Assembly: GCA_035651455.1 (NCBI GenBank)
Contig: DASRFR010000025.1
Coordinates: forward strand, 83,500-147,499
Source: DASRFR01 sp035651455
GTDB taxonomy: Bacteria; Acidobacteriota; Terriglobia; Terriglobales; Acidobacteriaceae
Reading direction: 5' to 3'
Length of the DNA stretch: 64,000 nt
The first letter of the stretch is position 1; each line of letters opens with the position of its first letter. Under the pieces are notes generated by a model, which worked only from the letters and a program-made list of their open reading frames with translations, was not told the origin of the DNA and made no database searches. The position numbers and the translations under genes were made by a program. Shown here piece after piece: positions 25,067 through 33,848 of the stretch.

Positions 25067-25726
25067 TCAGAATCGAACCACAAACCCGAATAAGTTCTGG
25101 AAATTCGCGAGCCTGCGTGGAGCCGGCGGGGACAGATGCTGGCTAATGTCGTTGTTGCTGATACTTTCGCTGAAGCTGTAACGGAAGTCCAGTCTACGGT
25201 AAATTCGCAGATCGATTCCCACATGGGATCGAAATACAGCGCGATTCGCCGAAAACCTGTCCGGTGGAAGAATTGGATTTCCGTGCGAACCTAACAACGC
25301 TTCTTCCCTGCTCACCAGATGCATCCAGCCGACCCCGGTGGCAAGATACGGACGTATGCGACTTTGCCGGGGCCGAAAATAGACGAGGAAGTCGAAGACT
25401 GCCGCCTGCTGTGAACTGTTTCTCCTTTGCCGGTAAAACGTGTTTGACGCGGACGAGGTTGAGCTCAGCTCCAGTTCATTTTCATTCCACATATAGTCTC
25501 CCTGTACGCTGACATAGTTGTGCAAATGCAGGCCGGCAAATACATTCAGCGCGCCGCCGTTCGAGGGACTGTAGCCTGACAGAGCTAAAGATTGCGCGGT
25601 GGCACGCGATCCAGCATCTGCCGAGAGAGTCGCGATTCCGCCAATCGCACCCACGTACGGGACCACGCCTGCGTCCGCGGTCCAGGCGTAAAGCACTATC
25701 CAAAAAGCAGAGAGAACATACCTCAT
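25067..25726 (-). CDS. Outer-membrane beta-barrel protein, OmpA/porin-like
   Basis: A signal peptide (LSAFWIVLYAWTADAG) is followed by alternating strands (VVPYVGAIGGIATL, YVSVQGDYMWNENELEL, FRPRQSRIRPYLATGVGWMHL, VGIDLRIYRRLDFRYSFSES) and a final FVVRF with C-terminal Phe, typical of an eight-stranded barrel with an unknown function. ATG 25726 is used because it begins the signal peptide; the frame is open further upstream. It converges with the sigma/partner genes with only two bases between stops, and is divergent from the lactonase-like gene. Confidence 0.7.
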   Translation of the reverse strand: MRYVLSAFWIVLYAWTADAGVVPYVGAIGGIATLSADAGSRATAQSLALSGYSPSNGGALNVFAGLHLHNYVSVQGDYMWNENELELSSTSSASNTFYRQRRNSSQQAAVFDFLVYFRPRQSRIRPYLATGVGWMHLVSREEALLGSHGNPILPPDRFSANRAVFRSHVGIDLRIYRRLDFRYSFSESISNNDISQHLSPPAPRRLANFQNLFGFVVRF

Positions 25727-25919
25727 CGGGCTCAGGATGCGGAACGTGTGTACACGGTTGCTGGCGTGAGACAAGACTTTATTTTTGTCGCAAATCAACT
25801 CACCTCGGGGGATGTGTCGCCCAGCCGCGACTACACCTACGAACACGGGCGCGAGCGCATGCCCGTAAATTATGGCGCTTAGTGGCACTCCCGGGCGTCA
25901 CGCAAGAAAGGAAACGCGT

Positions 25920-27056
25920 ATGTTCTTCAGTTTCACACTTCTCCGACGACGAACACGTCTCTGTGCAGTTTTGCTGCTGCCGCTGATCTGGCAGCTTAGC
26001 GCCGCAGGCCAGCAAGCCGCCATCACGGGCCAAGCGGTTGGCACGATTTATGTCATGACCAATAGGGCAAACGGCAATACCGTGCAGGTATACCGGCCGT
26101 CCTCCACTGGACTGCAACTGGTACAGGAGATCCCGACGCGGGGTCTCGGAACCGGGGTAACTCTCGATCCGTTGATGTCGCAGGGCGCCTTAGCCCTTCG
26201 GAACGACGGCAAAATATTGGTGGCTGTGAACCCTGCCAGCGGCGACCTGACCGCCTTCGTAGTAACTCCCGCTGGACTGAAGTTCGGAAGCAAAGTGTCG
26301 TCTTACGGGGCCCTGCCGGTTAGCGTAACCATTCATGCAGGTCTGGTATACGTGGTGAATCAGCTTGGTCTGGCCAACATTGCCGGGTTCAGAGTCGATG
26401 GAACCGGGCAGTTGCAGCCAATCGCCAACTCTTCACATGTCCTGGCTGGAGCCGCATTGGCATTACCGGCTCAGGTAAGTTTCACCCCGAATGGCTCCGA
26501 ACTGCTGGTTACGGAAAAAGGCACCGATCAGATCGATATCTTCCGTGTCCACGCAGACGGATCAACCGACGGACCCATTGCGCGCCCGTCGGCCGGCAAG
26601 ACGCCGTTCGGCTTCACCTTTGGACCTGGAGGCAGTGTCGTGGTCACCGAAGCGGAACGCAGGTTGCCCATGCGAACCACCGTCTCGTCTTATCACCTCG
26701 GCACTGGGGTAGCTCTAAAGCTGGTCAGCGCGAGGGTGCCAAATCAGCAGACAGGTGCGTGCTGGGCCGCAGTAACGGGCCAGACCGCATGGATTGTCAA
26801 TACGGGCACGGCCAACATCTCCTCGTATCAGATCGCCGGAGATGGCACGCTCACTCTCATCAATCCCATTGCCGCGGCTACTTCACCAACCGCCAGCCCC
26901 ATCGATACCGCGGCGAGCAGTGATGGGCGCTCCCTTTATTTGCTGGAATCCGGAACGGGTGCAATTGCCGCATTCCAGGTAAATGGCAACACCCTGACCC
27001 CTCTGTTCGTGAAGACAGGCCTGCCCCTGAGTATCCAGGGCCTCGCCGTACAATAA
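25920..27056 (+). CDS. Exported lactonase-like seven-bladed propeller protein
   Basis: A signal peptide (CAVLLLPLIWQLSAAGQ) precedes a propeller of the 6-phosphogluconolactonase/carboxymuconate cyclase-like type: GTIYVMTNRANGNTVQVYRP, NIAGFRVDGTGQLQPI, VSFTPNGSELLVTEKGTDQIDIF, PFGFTFGPGGSVVVTEA and AASSDGRSLYLLESGTGAIAAF. Catalytic residues cannot be fixed by eye, and many such proteins are non-enzymatic surface propellers. AAGGAAACGCGT before ATG 25920 decides the start. The gene ends in a strong terminator. Confidence 0.75.
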   Translation: MFFSFTLLRRRTRLCAVLLLPLIWQLSAAGQQAAITGQAVGTIYVMTNRANGNTVQVYRPSSTGLQLVQEIPTRGLGTGVTLDPLMSQGALALRNDGKILVAVNPASGDLTAFVVTPAGLKFGSKVSSYGALPVSVTIHAGLVYVVNQLGLANIAGFRVDGTGQLQPIANSSHVLAGAALALPAQVSFTPNGSELLVTEKGTDQIDIFRVHADGSTDGPIARPSAGKTPFGFTFGPGGSVVVTEAERRLPMRTTVSSYHLGTGVALKLVSARVPNQQTGACWAAVTGQTAWIVNTGTANISSYQIAGDGTLTLINPIAAATSPTASPIDTAASSDGRSLYLLESGTGAIAAFQVNGNTLTPLFVKTGLPLSIQGLAVQ

Positions 27057-27073
27057 CGGACTTCGTTGCTTGC

Positions 27074-27104
27074 ATGAGGAGGCTAGTGCCTCCTCATTTT
27101 TTTT
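27074..27104 (+). terminator. Rho-independent terminator
   Basis: ATGAGGAGGC and GCCTCCTCAT form a perfect 10-bp stem around TAGT, followed by seven or more T. It ends the lactonase-like gene and may also face the opposing dehydrogenase gene. Confidence 0.9.
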
Positions 27105-27142
27105 AGAGGCAACTTCAAGGCAGGCTGGCGCTGCGCACTGTC

Positions 27143-28411
27143 TCAGTTGCGCCCTACGCCCAGGTACTTGAATCCCATGGAGCGCAGGCGAACGTGGTCG
27201 AGCAGGTTCTTGGTATCAACGATGATAGGGCGCTTCAAAAGCGTCTTGATTTTGCTGAAATCCAGGGAACGGAATTCCGGCCAGCCAGTGCCGACCACCA
27301 GCGCGTCTACTCCTTCCGCGGCGCCGTATGCGGTCTCACAGTATTTAACCATTCCATTAAGTTTTTGCTTCGCGTCCGGCATGGCCACCGGATCGTATGC
27401 GCGCACCCGCGCTCCCTTCGCAATCAGGGTTTGCGCCAGGTGCAGCGACGAGGATCCAGCCACCGAGTTGGTATTCGGCTTGAACGCGAGCCCGAGAATG
27501 CCTACATCTTTGTTCTGCACCGAATCCACGGCGCCGGAAATCTTTTCCACCAGTCGCTCCGCCAGCATCTGGTTCACGTCCCGCGCCGCGCTCAGGACTT
27601 TGAGTTCCACGCCCTTTTGCTGCGCCAGCTGGGCCAGTGAATCCATGTCGGATTCCGCAAAGATACCGCCCATCCCCGCGCCCGGCTGCAAACATCGTGG
27701 CGCAATTTTCTTGTCCAGCCCCAACGCAAGCGCAAGGTTTACTGCATCGGCGTTTACTTTCTCGCACAGGCTCGATAATTCATTGATGAACGAGATTTTT
27801 GTCGCCACAAAAGCCGTTGCGGCTTCCCTCACCAACTCCGCGGTCTCATGGTTGGTCACGATCACAGGCACGCCGCGCATCACCAGCGGATGAAAAATCT
27901 GCTTGATGGCGAGCACCGCGTCGTTGCACGTGGTCCCCAGAATGATGCGGTCAGGCCAGTTAAAGTCTTCCACAGCGCAGCCATCCGTGAAGAACATCGG
28001 CTGCGACACCAGTAACGCTTTCAAATTCGCTTTCGAGAGGGTGCGCTCTATGGATGCCGCTGTCCCTACGGGGACAGGCGTGGCTATCGAGAGTACGGGA
28101 GGCTTGGCCGCCAGCCGCGCAATCCGGAGCACTAATTCTTCCACCTGCTCTGCGCTGTCTTCAGCAATAAAGATCACGCCCGTTTTGCGCGCGAACGACT
28201 CGATATCCGTCGAATACAGCAGGCGTCCCGAGCGGACATTCCGTCGGATAACTTCCTTCAGATTCTTTTCGTAGAAGGGTACATTGCCCTGGGCCATGTC
28301 TACCATGCGCGAGCTGTCGGCATGGCAGCAGGAAACGGGGGTTCCGAAATCAGCGAGGCAGGCCGATATGATGGTTCCCAGGTACCCCGATCCGTATACC
28401 CCAATCTGCAT
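27143..28411 (-). CDS. UDP-glucose/GDP-mannose dehydrogenase family protein lacking the catalytic Cys
   Basis: The 422-residue protein has an N-terminal Rossmann domain (GVYGSGYLG), the central dimerisation helix (FVATKISFINELSSLCEKVNAD) and a C-terminal UDP-binding domain (GILGLAFKPNTNSVAGS). Family members oxidise the C6 hydroxyl of a nucleotide sugar to the acid through a Cys thiohemiacetal. At the usual GGSCFPKD position this protein reads GGIFAESD, so the catalytic Cys and the following Lys are gone. It may be inactive, stop at an intermediate, or catalyse another reaction. It is convergent with the lactonase-like gene and has no polysaccharide genes beside it. Confidence 0.85.
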   Translation of the reverse strand: MQIGVYGSGYLGTIISACLADFGTPVSCCHADSSRMVDMAQGNVPFYEKNLKEVIRRNVRSGRLLYSTDIESFARKTGVIFIAEDSAEQVEELVLRIARLAAKPPVLSIATPVPVGTAASIERTLSKANLKALLVSQPMFFTDGCAVEDFNWPDRIILGTTCNDAVLAIKQIFHPLVMRGVPVIVTNHETAELVREAATAFVATKISFINELSSLCEKVNADAVNLALALGLDKKIAPRCLQPGAGMGGIFAESDMDSLAQLAQQKGVELKVLSAARDVNQMLAERLVEKISGAVDSVQNKDVGILGLAFKPNTNSVAGSSSLHLAQTLIAKGARVRAYDPVAMPDAKQKLNGMVKYCETAYGAAEGVDALVVGTGWPEFRSLDFSKIKTLLKRPIIVDTKNLLDHVRLRSMGFKYLGVGRN

Positions 28412-28680
28412 TGAAAGGGCCTTTCCGCTACCCGGAACCCGAAAACCCTTGCTGGGACAGGCGGTTCAGCGCACTGCCATGTTTCATTTATCTACGTCGG
28501 GCGGGGGCTTCGCAACACTCAAAAGGGACGTGTACCTTCGCCCGTGGCCATAGGCCGTTAGTCAGACGATATTGGCACTCAGAATGGGGAAGATCAAAAT
28601 TGAGCCCTGCTTTGATGGGAATAGCAGGTTTTAGGACGGGACGTGCCGCTTAATGCGCAATTCCAGGCTGATGCCAAGGC

Positions 28681-29241
28681 TTAGTAGCCCTGCTTCGACA
28701 CCAGGCTTCGTCCCAGTGGGACGGGCGCCAGGTCCACCCACGTGCTGCCGCCCTCTTCCCTTACAAAGGTAAGCTCGCGGACGTCGATGACCCGGCTGCC
28801 GTTAAACTCCGACCATCGCTGCTGGGCGACCCGGGCGGCGTCTTGGGCTTGCCCCTCCCCCCCTAGCTTCGCGATTGTCAGGTGCGGCATGTACGGCCAC
28901 TCCTCACCCGCCGAAAGCGCGCCCGTGTTCAAGCGGTCGTGCAACTCCCTCATGCGGTATGCCGCGCGCGAAACCCTCAGAAATACAGTCGGGGTCACCG
29001 GGACGAAGGTCTCCACACCGTCGAGTTCGATCTGAAACGGCTCGACCGTGCTGCAAACTTCCTCGAGCAACTCCCGGGCCGCCGCCTCCGTGCTGGTTCC
29101 CTGCAGGCACCGAGGAGGCAGGATGGTGACGTGAGCGGGCAAGTGGGGAGAATCCGGATGCAGTTCCTTACGCAATTTTTCGACAAATTCGCCTACGGAA
29201 TTTCTCACGTAAGCCACTAAGGCGTAACGGGGGTTCTGCAT
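28681..29241 (-). CDS. 2'-5' RNA ligase/LigT-like (2H phosphoesterase) protein
   Basis: Two H-x-T motifs, HVT (LPAHVTILPPR) and HLT (YMPHLTIAKLGG), about 90 residues apart, define the 2H phosphoesterase fold. Family members hydrolyse or ligate 2',5' or cyclic phosphodiester bonds in RNA or nucleotides; the substrate here is unknown. Length is about 187 residues from ATG 29241; in-frame starts at 29256 and 29289 exist and no ribosome site settles the choice. The gene stands alone. Confidence 0.8.
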   Translation of the reverse strand: MQNPRYALVAYVRNSVGEFVEKLRKELHPDSPHLPAHVTILPPRCLQGTSTEAAARELLEEVCSTVEPFQIELDGVETFVPVTPTVFLRVSRAAYRMRELHDRLNTGALSAGEEWPYMPHLTIAKLGGEGQAQDAARVAQQRWSEFNGSRVIDVRELTFVREEGGSTWVDLAPVPLGRSLVSKQGY

Positions 29242-29361
29242 TTGACCGGGGAACATTATACCGCCCGGACACCCCCTCGCGTTGCTCACTGCCGGGATTG
29301 ATTTGCGCTTGCCCGATCTCTCACGTAAAGCGCACTAAAGCTGCCCCCTTTCCGCCAGTCC

Positions 29362-29715
29362 TTATTTGGATTGAGAAACTCCGGCAAGCGAAGAAGGGAT
29401 TTCGAAGGTTCCCTCGACCACCTCGAGGAAAGTACGTTCCTCGCGGAGGATCAGTCGCTTGCTCTGGGCCATTGCGAAATTCTCACGACTTTCCGGATCT
29501 GTCCTCAACCGCGCGCGGTAGGCTTCGTACGAGGCGAGGCTGTCGAACGCAATCAATCCCCAGGCAATATCGTTGGTGCCCTCATGCGGAAGGAAGTATC
29601 CGACCAGGTATCCGCCGCAACGGGGAATGATGCGACCCCAGTTCTCGGCGTACTTTTTGAACTCCCCCCGCTGAAAAGGATCAATCTGATAACGAATAAA
29701 GCAGGTAATTCTCAC
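29362..29715 (-). CDS. NIPSNAP family protein
   Basis: The 117-residue protein has the NIPSNAP ferredoxin-like barrel pattern: CFIRYQIDPFQRGEFKKYA, GGYLVGYFLPHEGTNDIAWGLIAF and YEAYRARLRTDPES. GGGAGG seven bases before a GTG at 29715 fixes the start; a longer reading from 29835 would only add an unsupported leader. Family members are small cytoplasmic proteins of uncertain role, some near aromatic or amino-acid catabolism. It is divergent from the ArsR-type regulator, which may control it. Confidence 0.85.
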   Translation of the reverse strand: MRITCFIRYQIDPFQRGEFKKYAENWGRIIPRCGGYLVGYFLPHEGTNDIAWGLIAFDSLASYEAYRARLRTDPESRENFAMAQSKRLILREERTFLEVVEGTFEIPSSLAGVSQSK

Positions 29716-29887
29716 CGGTATCCTCCCTGTCTTTTGCCGAGATGACCCAACATCCGGGCGTGGGATGCAGACGATGGCCGCGGCTATAAACAGCTGCAAG
29801 ACTTCGCGCCGGCTCATCGAAGCCACCGAGTGCATCTGGGCAACTATGCATTTTGCGGAACATGGACACTTCGATTATGATCAAAAT

Positions 29888-30586
29888 ATGAACGCACAGT
29901 GCTCTGCGGAAGTGGCTGTCTCCCAGATAGCATCCGCGATTGGCGAGCCGGCGAGGGCCAGGATTCTCTATTGTCTTGTAGACGGTCGCGCCAGAACGGC
30001 TACCGAGCTCGCTGTGGTCGCGGACGTGAGTCCGTCTACGGGCAGCTCTCACCTGCAGCGGCTCGTGAGCGAAAAATTGGTGAGTGTCTGTGCACAGGGC
30101 AAGCACCGCTACTACAGTTTGCAAGGACCGAGCGTCGCCGCCGCACTAGAGGCACTCAGTGTGGTCGCAGGTGAATCCTCTCAGAAATTCGCGCCGAGCA
30201 CTCCAAAGGGACTGCGGCTGGCGCGCACTTGTTACGATCATATTGCCGGCACGCTGGGGGTCTTGCTGCATGATCGTTTCCGGGCGCTCCGCTGGCTCTC
30301 GTCCCGCTCTGGCCATGACCACTGCGATCTCACAGCGGAGGGCGCGGCAGCTTTTGAGAAGCTGGGGGTAGATGTTGCGGCAATGCGCAATTTGAGGCGC
30401 CGCTTCGCCTACTCTTGTGTGGACTGGAGTGAAAGGCGACCTCATCTTGGAGGGGCATTGGGAGCGGCTGTGCTGAAGGTCGCGCTCAGGGAACGATGGG
30501 TCGTCCCGGAGCTCGATAGTCGAGCGCTCCGAATCACGAATGCTGGACGACGCCAAATGCTGAGCCGATTCGGGCTCTCCATTTGA
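29888..30586 (+). CDS. ArsR-family transcriptional regulator with C-terminal extension
   Basis: Residues 10-90 form an ArsR winged helix (IGEPARARILYCLVDGRARTATELA, VSPSTGSSHLQRLVSEKLVSV, GKHRYYSLQ). The C-terminal 130 residues contain a His/Cys-bearing part (GHDHCDLTAEG, FAYSCVDWSERRPHLGG) that is usual for the larger ArsR relatives and may sense a metal or small molecule. ATG 29888 starts the domain properly; the frame is open upstream. It is divergent from the NIPSNAP gene with 172 bp between starts, so it may autoregulate and regulate that gene. Confidence 0.85.
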   Translation: MNAQCSAEVAVSQIASAIGEPARARILYCLVDGRARTATELAVVADVSPSTGSSHLQRLVSEKLVSVCAQGKHRYYSLQGPSVAAALEALSVVAGESSQKFAPSTPKGLRLARTCYDHIAGTLGVLLHDRFRALRWLSSRSGHDHCDLTAEGAAAFEKLGVDVAAMRNLRRRFAYSCVDWSERRPHLGGALGAAVLKVALRERWVVPELDSRALRITNAGRRQMLSRFGLSI

Positions 30587-30729
30587 GCGATCAGCATTCC
30601 GGTGGTTGAGTTTCATCATCTTCGTGTTTAGTCGGATAATAACGGTACAGATTCAGGCGTGAGGAAGACCGGGCGCCATAAGAATGCGCAGGCCGTGTGT
30701 CCAGCGCGCACTCTGGCATGCTTTGAGAG

Positions 30730-32844
30730 GTGAGTGTGGTCGGGCAAGTGCTGGGACATTACCGAATCATTTCCAAGATCGGCGAGGGCGGCATGGGGGT
30801 CGTGTATCGCGCTCACGACGAAGTTTTGCATCGTGATGTGGCGCTGAAGGTGGTGAAGAAAGATGCTGGGCTGCGACCTGAGGCCAGCCAGAACCTGCTG
30901 CGGGAGGCCCGCTCCTCGTCCGCCCTCTCTCATCCGAACATCTGCACCATTCATGAAGTAGGCGAGACTGACGGTGAGCTCTTCATTGTCATGGAACTGG
31001 TTGAAGGAAAGTCGCTGCGCGTACTGAGTGGCGACACGGGTTTGCCGCATGAATCGGTTTTGCGTTATGGAGTGCAGATCGCGAGCGCGCTGGCGCGAGC
31101 GCACGACCGCGGCATCGTGCACCGCGATCTGAAAACAGCAAATATTGTGGTTACGCCCGAAGGTCTGGTGAAGGTTCTCGATTTCGGGTTGGCAAAACAA
31201 ATCGGGAGCGCGATTTTCGAGGAGCCAACTCGCTCGTTTGCCACTGCAGGAGACGCGTCCAGCGTGAGCGGAACTCTGCCATACATGGCGCCCGAGATCC
31301 TGGGTGGCGATGCGGGGGATTATCGCAGTGATCTGTGGGCGCTGGGTGTGGTGTTGTACGAAGCGGTCTCCGGACGTCTGCCCTTCGAAGGGCGCACCGG
31401 ATTCGAAGTCACCGCGGCCATCATTCGTGAAGTGCCGAAGCCGCTGGGTCCGCCAGTGCCTCCCGGATTGTGGGCGGTTGTTCAACGCTGCCTGGCGAAA
31501 GAGCCGATCCAGCGTTACCAGCGTGCCAGCGAAGTGCAGGCGGCTCTGGAGGCGGTGCAGTCGGGAGCGATCGTTTCCCAGGCACCGGGTCCTGATCCCA
31601 GTGTGCTCAACACGACGGTGCTCCATAGCGTCAGACATGCGCAGGTCAAGAAAGGAGACTTCCTCCTCCTCATCGGCACCACCAAGGGAGCCTTCATTCT
31701 CAGGTCGAATACGCAGCGCGCACGCTGGGACATTGGCGGCCCCTACTTTCACGGCCACGCCGTCTACGCCATGGCATACGATGGGCGTGGCGAACGGCGC
31801 CGCATCTGGGCTTCGACCCACAGCTATTGGGGCACGGTGTTGCGCTCCAGTGACGACTTCGGGAAGAGCTGGACAGTCCCCAGGGAAGCCACCCTTCGCT
31901 TCCCGGTGGATACCGGCGTTTCACTCAAGAACATCTGGCAAATCGTGCTCGGCCCGGAGGATCGGCCTGATCTGCTTTACTGCGGAGTGGAACCGGCGGC
32001 ACTGTTTGAAACTCAGGATTGGGGCGAGAGCTGGTCGCTGGTACGCGGATTGTTCGATCATCCGCATCGCCCACGGTGGATGCCCGGGAATGGCGGCCTC
32101 GCCTTGCACACAATCATTCTCCACCCGCAAGATCGGCAGCAAATCTTCGTGGCTATTTCTTCTGGCGGAGTTTACCGCACCAGGGATGGCGGAGCGACCT
32201 GGACAGCGCAGAACCGGGGGATCCGCGCAACCTTCACGCCGAATAAGTACCCCGAGTTCGGTCAGTGTGTGCATAAGATCGCCATGCACCCCGACCGCCC
32301 GGAACGATTATTTTTGCAGAATCACTGGGGTTTGTATCGCTCCGACGACTCTGGCGAGAACTGGAATGATATCGCCAATGGCGTTCCTTCAGACTTCGGA
32401 TTCCCGGTGCTGGTACATCCCAGGAACCCGGACTGCGTATACGTGATCCCGGTCGAATCGGACCAGTTTCGCTGCGCGGTTGACGGACGGCTGCGCGTAT
32501 ACCGAACTCGCAACGCGGGGAACTCATGGGAACCGCTCATGCGGGGTCTGCCGCAAAAAGGGGCTTACGAAACCGTGCTGCGCGATGCGTTGGTTGCGGA
32601 CTCGTTCGATCCACCCGGCATTTACTTCGGGACGCGCAGCGGCCAGCTCTTCGGTTCCCTCGACGAAGGAAGAAACTGGGCCAAGATACTCGACGGCCTT
32701 CCCTCAGTGATATGCGTTCGAACGGCCATGGTCGACGATGCGACAAGCGGCATAAAGGCCAGGGCGGCGGCACACACCAAGTCGTGGCAAACCCGTGATA
32801 GCGGTCGCGCGACGAATAAATCGCGTGCCACCAGAAACACTTGA
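30730..32844 (+). CDS. Ser/Thr protein kinase fused to a BNR/sialidase-type beta-propeller
   Basis: Residues 10-275 are a Hanks-type kinase with every catalytic element: G-loop IGEGGMG (17-23), Lys40, Glu59, HRDLKTAN (131-138), DFG (151-153), and GTLPYMAPE. From about 310 the chain continues as a sialidase/VPS10-like propeller with Asp-box-like blades (SDDFGKSWTVP, TQDWGESWSLV, TRDGGATWTAQNRG, SDDSGENWNDIANG, TRNAGNSWEPLMRG, SLDEGRNWAKILDGLP). No transmembrane segment separates the parts, so both should be cytoplasmic. BNR-type proteins adjacent to a MoaD-like gene are known elsewhere, but the kinase fusion is unusual. GTG 30730 is used; GTG 30736 fits GAGAGG better. The last 40 residues are a low-complexity tail. 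Confidence 0.88.
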   Translation: MSVVGQVLGHYRIISKIGEGGMGVVYRAHDEVLHRDVALKVVKKDAGLRPEASQNLLREARSSSALSHPNICTIHEVGETDGELFIVMELVEGKSLRVLSGDTGLPHESVLRYGVQIASALARAHDRGIVHRDLKTANIVVTPEGLVKVLDFGLAKQIGSAIFEEPTRSFATAGDASSVSGTLPYMAPEILGGDAGDYRSDLWALGVVLYEAVSGRLPFEGRTGFEVTAAIIREVPKPLGPPVPPGLWAVVQRCLAKEPIQRYQRASEVQAALEAVQSGAIVSQAPGPDPSVLNTTVLHSVRHAQVKKGDFLLLIGTTKGAFILRSNTQRARWDIGGPYFHGHAVYAMAYDGRGERRRIWASTHSYWGTVLRSSDDFGKSWTVPREATLRFPVDTGVSLKNIWQIVLGPEDRPDLLYCGVEPAALFETQDWGESWSLVRGLFDHPHRPRWMPGNGGLALHTIILHPQDRQQIFVAISSGGVYRTRDGGATWTAQNRGIRATFTPNKYPEFGQCVHKIAMHPDRPERLFLQNHWGLYRSDDSGENWNDIANGVPSDFGFPVLVHPRNPDCVYVIPVESDQFRCAVDGRLRVYRTRNAGNSWEPLMRGLPQKGAYETVLRDALVADSFDPPGIYFGTRSGQLFGSLDEGRNWAKILDGLPSVICVRTAMVDDATSGIKARAAAHTKSWQTRDSGRATNKSRATRNT

Positions 32845-32846
32845 TC

Positions 32847-33215
32847 ATGCGAATCGTCTTTCATCTTCCGGAGGCGTTGCGCGAATTCGGCGACGGGCAG
32901 AGCCGAGTCGAGGTGGACGTTCCGGCAGCGACGCTCGGTGATGCTCTAGCGGCGTTGTGGACGCGTTATCCCGGGGTTCGAGATCGTATTGCAGACGAAC
33001 AGGGCCAGGTGCGGGAGCACATCAACATCTTTGTTGGAGACGAGAACATGCGTTACACGGGGGGCTTGGCAACATCCATCGATTCGGCCTCAGAAATTTC
33101 GATTGTGCCCGCCATCAGCGGCGGAGCAGAGGGTGTCCAAAAATCCGTGATGCGGAGTGGAAACAAAATTAGAAAGTACTTTAGAATCAATTCTGCAGTT
33201 AATGTCGGGGCGTAG
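32847..33215 (+). CDS. MoaD/ThiS-family small sulfur-carrier-like protein with an abnormal C-terminus
   Basis: The first 90 residues follow the beta-grasp MoaD/ThiS fold (RIVFHLPEALREF, TLGDALAALWTRYPGVRDRI, INIFVGDENMRYTGGL) and reach VPAISGG, where a normal member would stop with the C-terminal Gly-Gly used for adenylation and thiocarboxylation. Here there is no stop and the frame runs 29 residues further, to a TAG inside the tRNA-Pro gene. Unless the extra tail is cleaved off, the Gly-Gly end cannot be activated. The ATG is two bases after the kinase-propeller stop; the two genes are one operon. Confidence 0.75.
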   Translation: MRIVFHLPEALREFGDGQSRVEVDVPAATLGDALAALWTRYPGVRDRIADEQGQVREHINIFVGDENMRYTGGLATSIDSASEISIVPAISGGAEGVQKSVMRSGNKIRKYFRINSAVNVGA

Positions 33216-33282
33216 CGCAGCCTGGTAGCGCACCTGCCTTGGGCGCAGGGGGTCGTTGGTTCAAATCCAATCGCCCCGACCA
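33206..33282 (+). tRNA. tRNA-Pro (TGG)
   Basis: Cloverleaf: acceptor CGGGGCG/CGCCCCG, D arm, anticodon stem CCTGC/GCAGG with loop CTTGGGC (anticodon TGG), T arm GTTGG/CCAAT with TTCAAAT loop, discriminator A and encoded CCA. Its first ten bases overlap the upstream MoaD-like gene, and a TAGAAT box at 33182-33187 (possible -10) lies within that gene. Confidence 0.96.
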
Positions 33283-33447
33283 TTTCTGTTCGGCGATCCA
33301 GCCCACGTAATTCACTGAGTCGAAGGTTTACATCCTGCCAGTTACTTCTGATTGCCTTCATTGGACGTGCCGTTCTGAATGAGATTTGCTAATCTTTTTT
33401 GCCTGTCGTGGAGTGTACTCAGTTTCAAGATTCAAGGAAGTTTCCGC

Positions 33448-33795
33448 ATGAGCAACCCAGATCGTAGCTGTGTTATCCGTCTTGCCGAGGCGCAAGCATG
33501 TATTGCCGGCCCTGCAGGCGAACACGCCGTGAGCGTGTTCCGGCGTGGCCCTCTCGATGTGGCCCTTTCGGTCCCTCTGCGCCCGAAGCAGCAGGCGCCA
33601 CACGCACAGGACGAGATTTACTTCATCGTTCGTGGTAGTGGAGTGCTCATCCACGATGGTAAACGGGATATGTTCGAGTCAGGCGACCTGCTGTTTGTGG
33701 CTGCGGGAATCGAACATCAAATGGAGGACATTTCCCAGGATTTCGCAATGTGGCGTGTGTTTTATGGTCCCACTGGAGGCGAAGTCGCGATATAA
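33448..33795 (+). CDS. Small cupin-domain protein
   Basis: The 115-residue protein has both cupin motifs: PHAQDEIYFIVRGSGVLIHDGKR (motif 1, here with His and Glu ligands) is read in two parts, PHAQDEIYFIVRG and GDLLFVAAGIEHQMED (motif 2 with His). AAGGAAG lies nine bases before ATG 33448, which is preferred over an upstream in-frame ATG. Such single-domain cupins are metal-binding enzymes or sensors; the substrate is unknown. It follows tRNA-Pro by 165 bp. Confidence 0.8.
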   Translation: MSNPDRSCVIRLAEAQACIAGPAGEHAVSVFRRGPLDVALSVPLRPKQQAPHAQDEIYFIVRGSGVLIHDGKRDMFESGDLLFVAAGIEHQMEDISQDFAMWRVFYGPTGGEVAI

Positions 33796-33848
33796 AGCCA
33801 CCCTGCTTTGGCCGTGAGCACAACGACCGATTCAACATTCTCCTGGGA

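Noticed and set aside
29681..30124. 147-codon minus-strand open frame opposite the ArsR gene
   Set aside because: It is antisense to the winged-helix domain and has no supported start; the NIPSNAP gene uses another frame with a good ribosome site.
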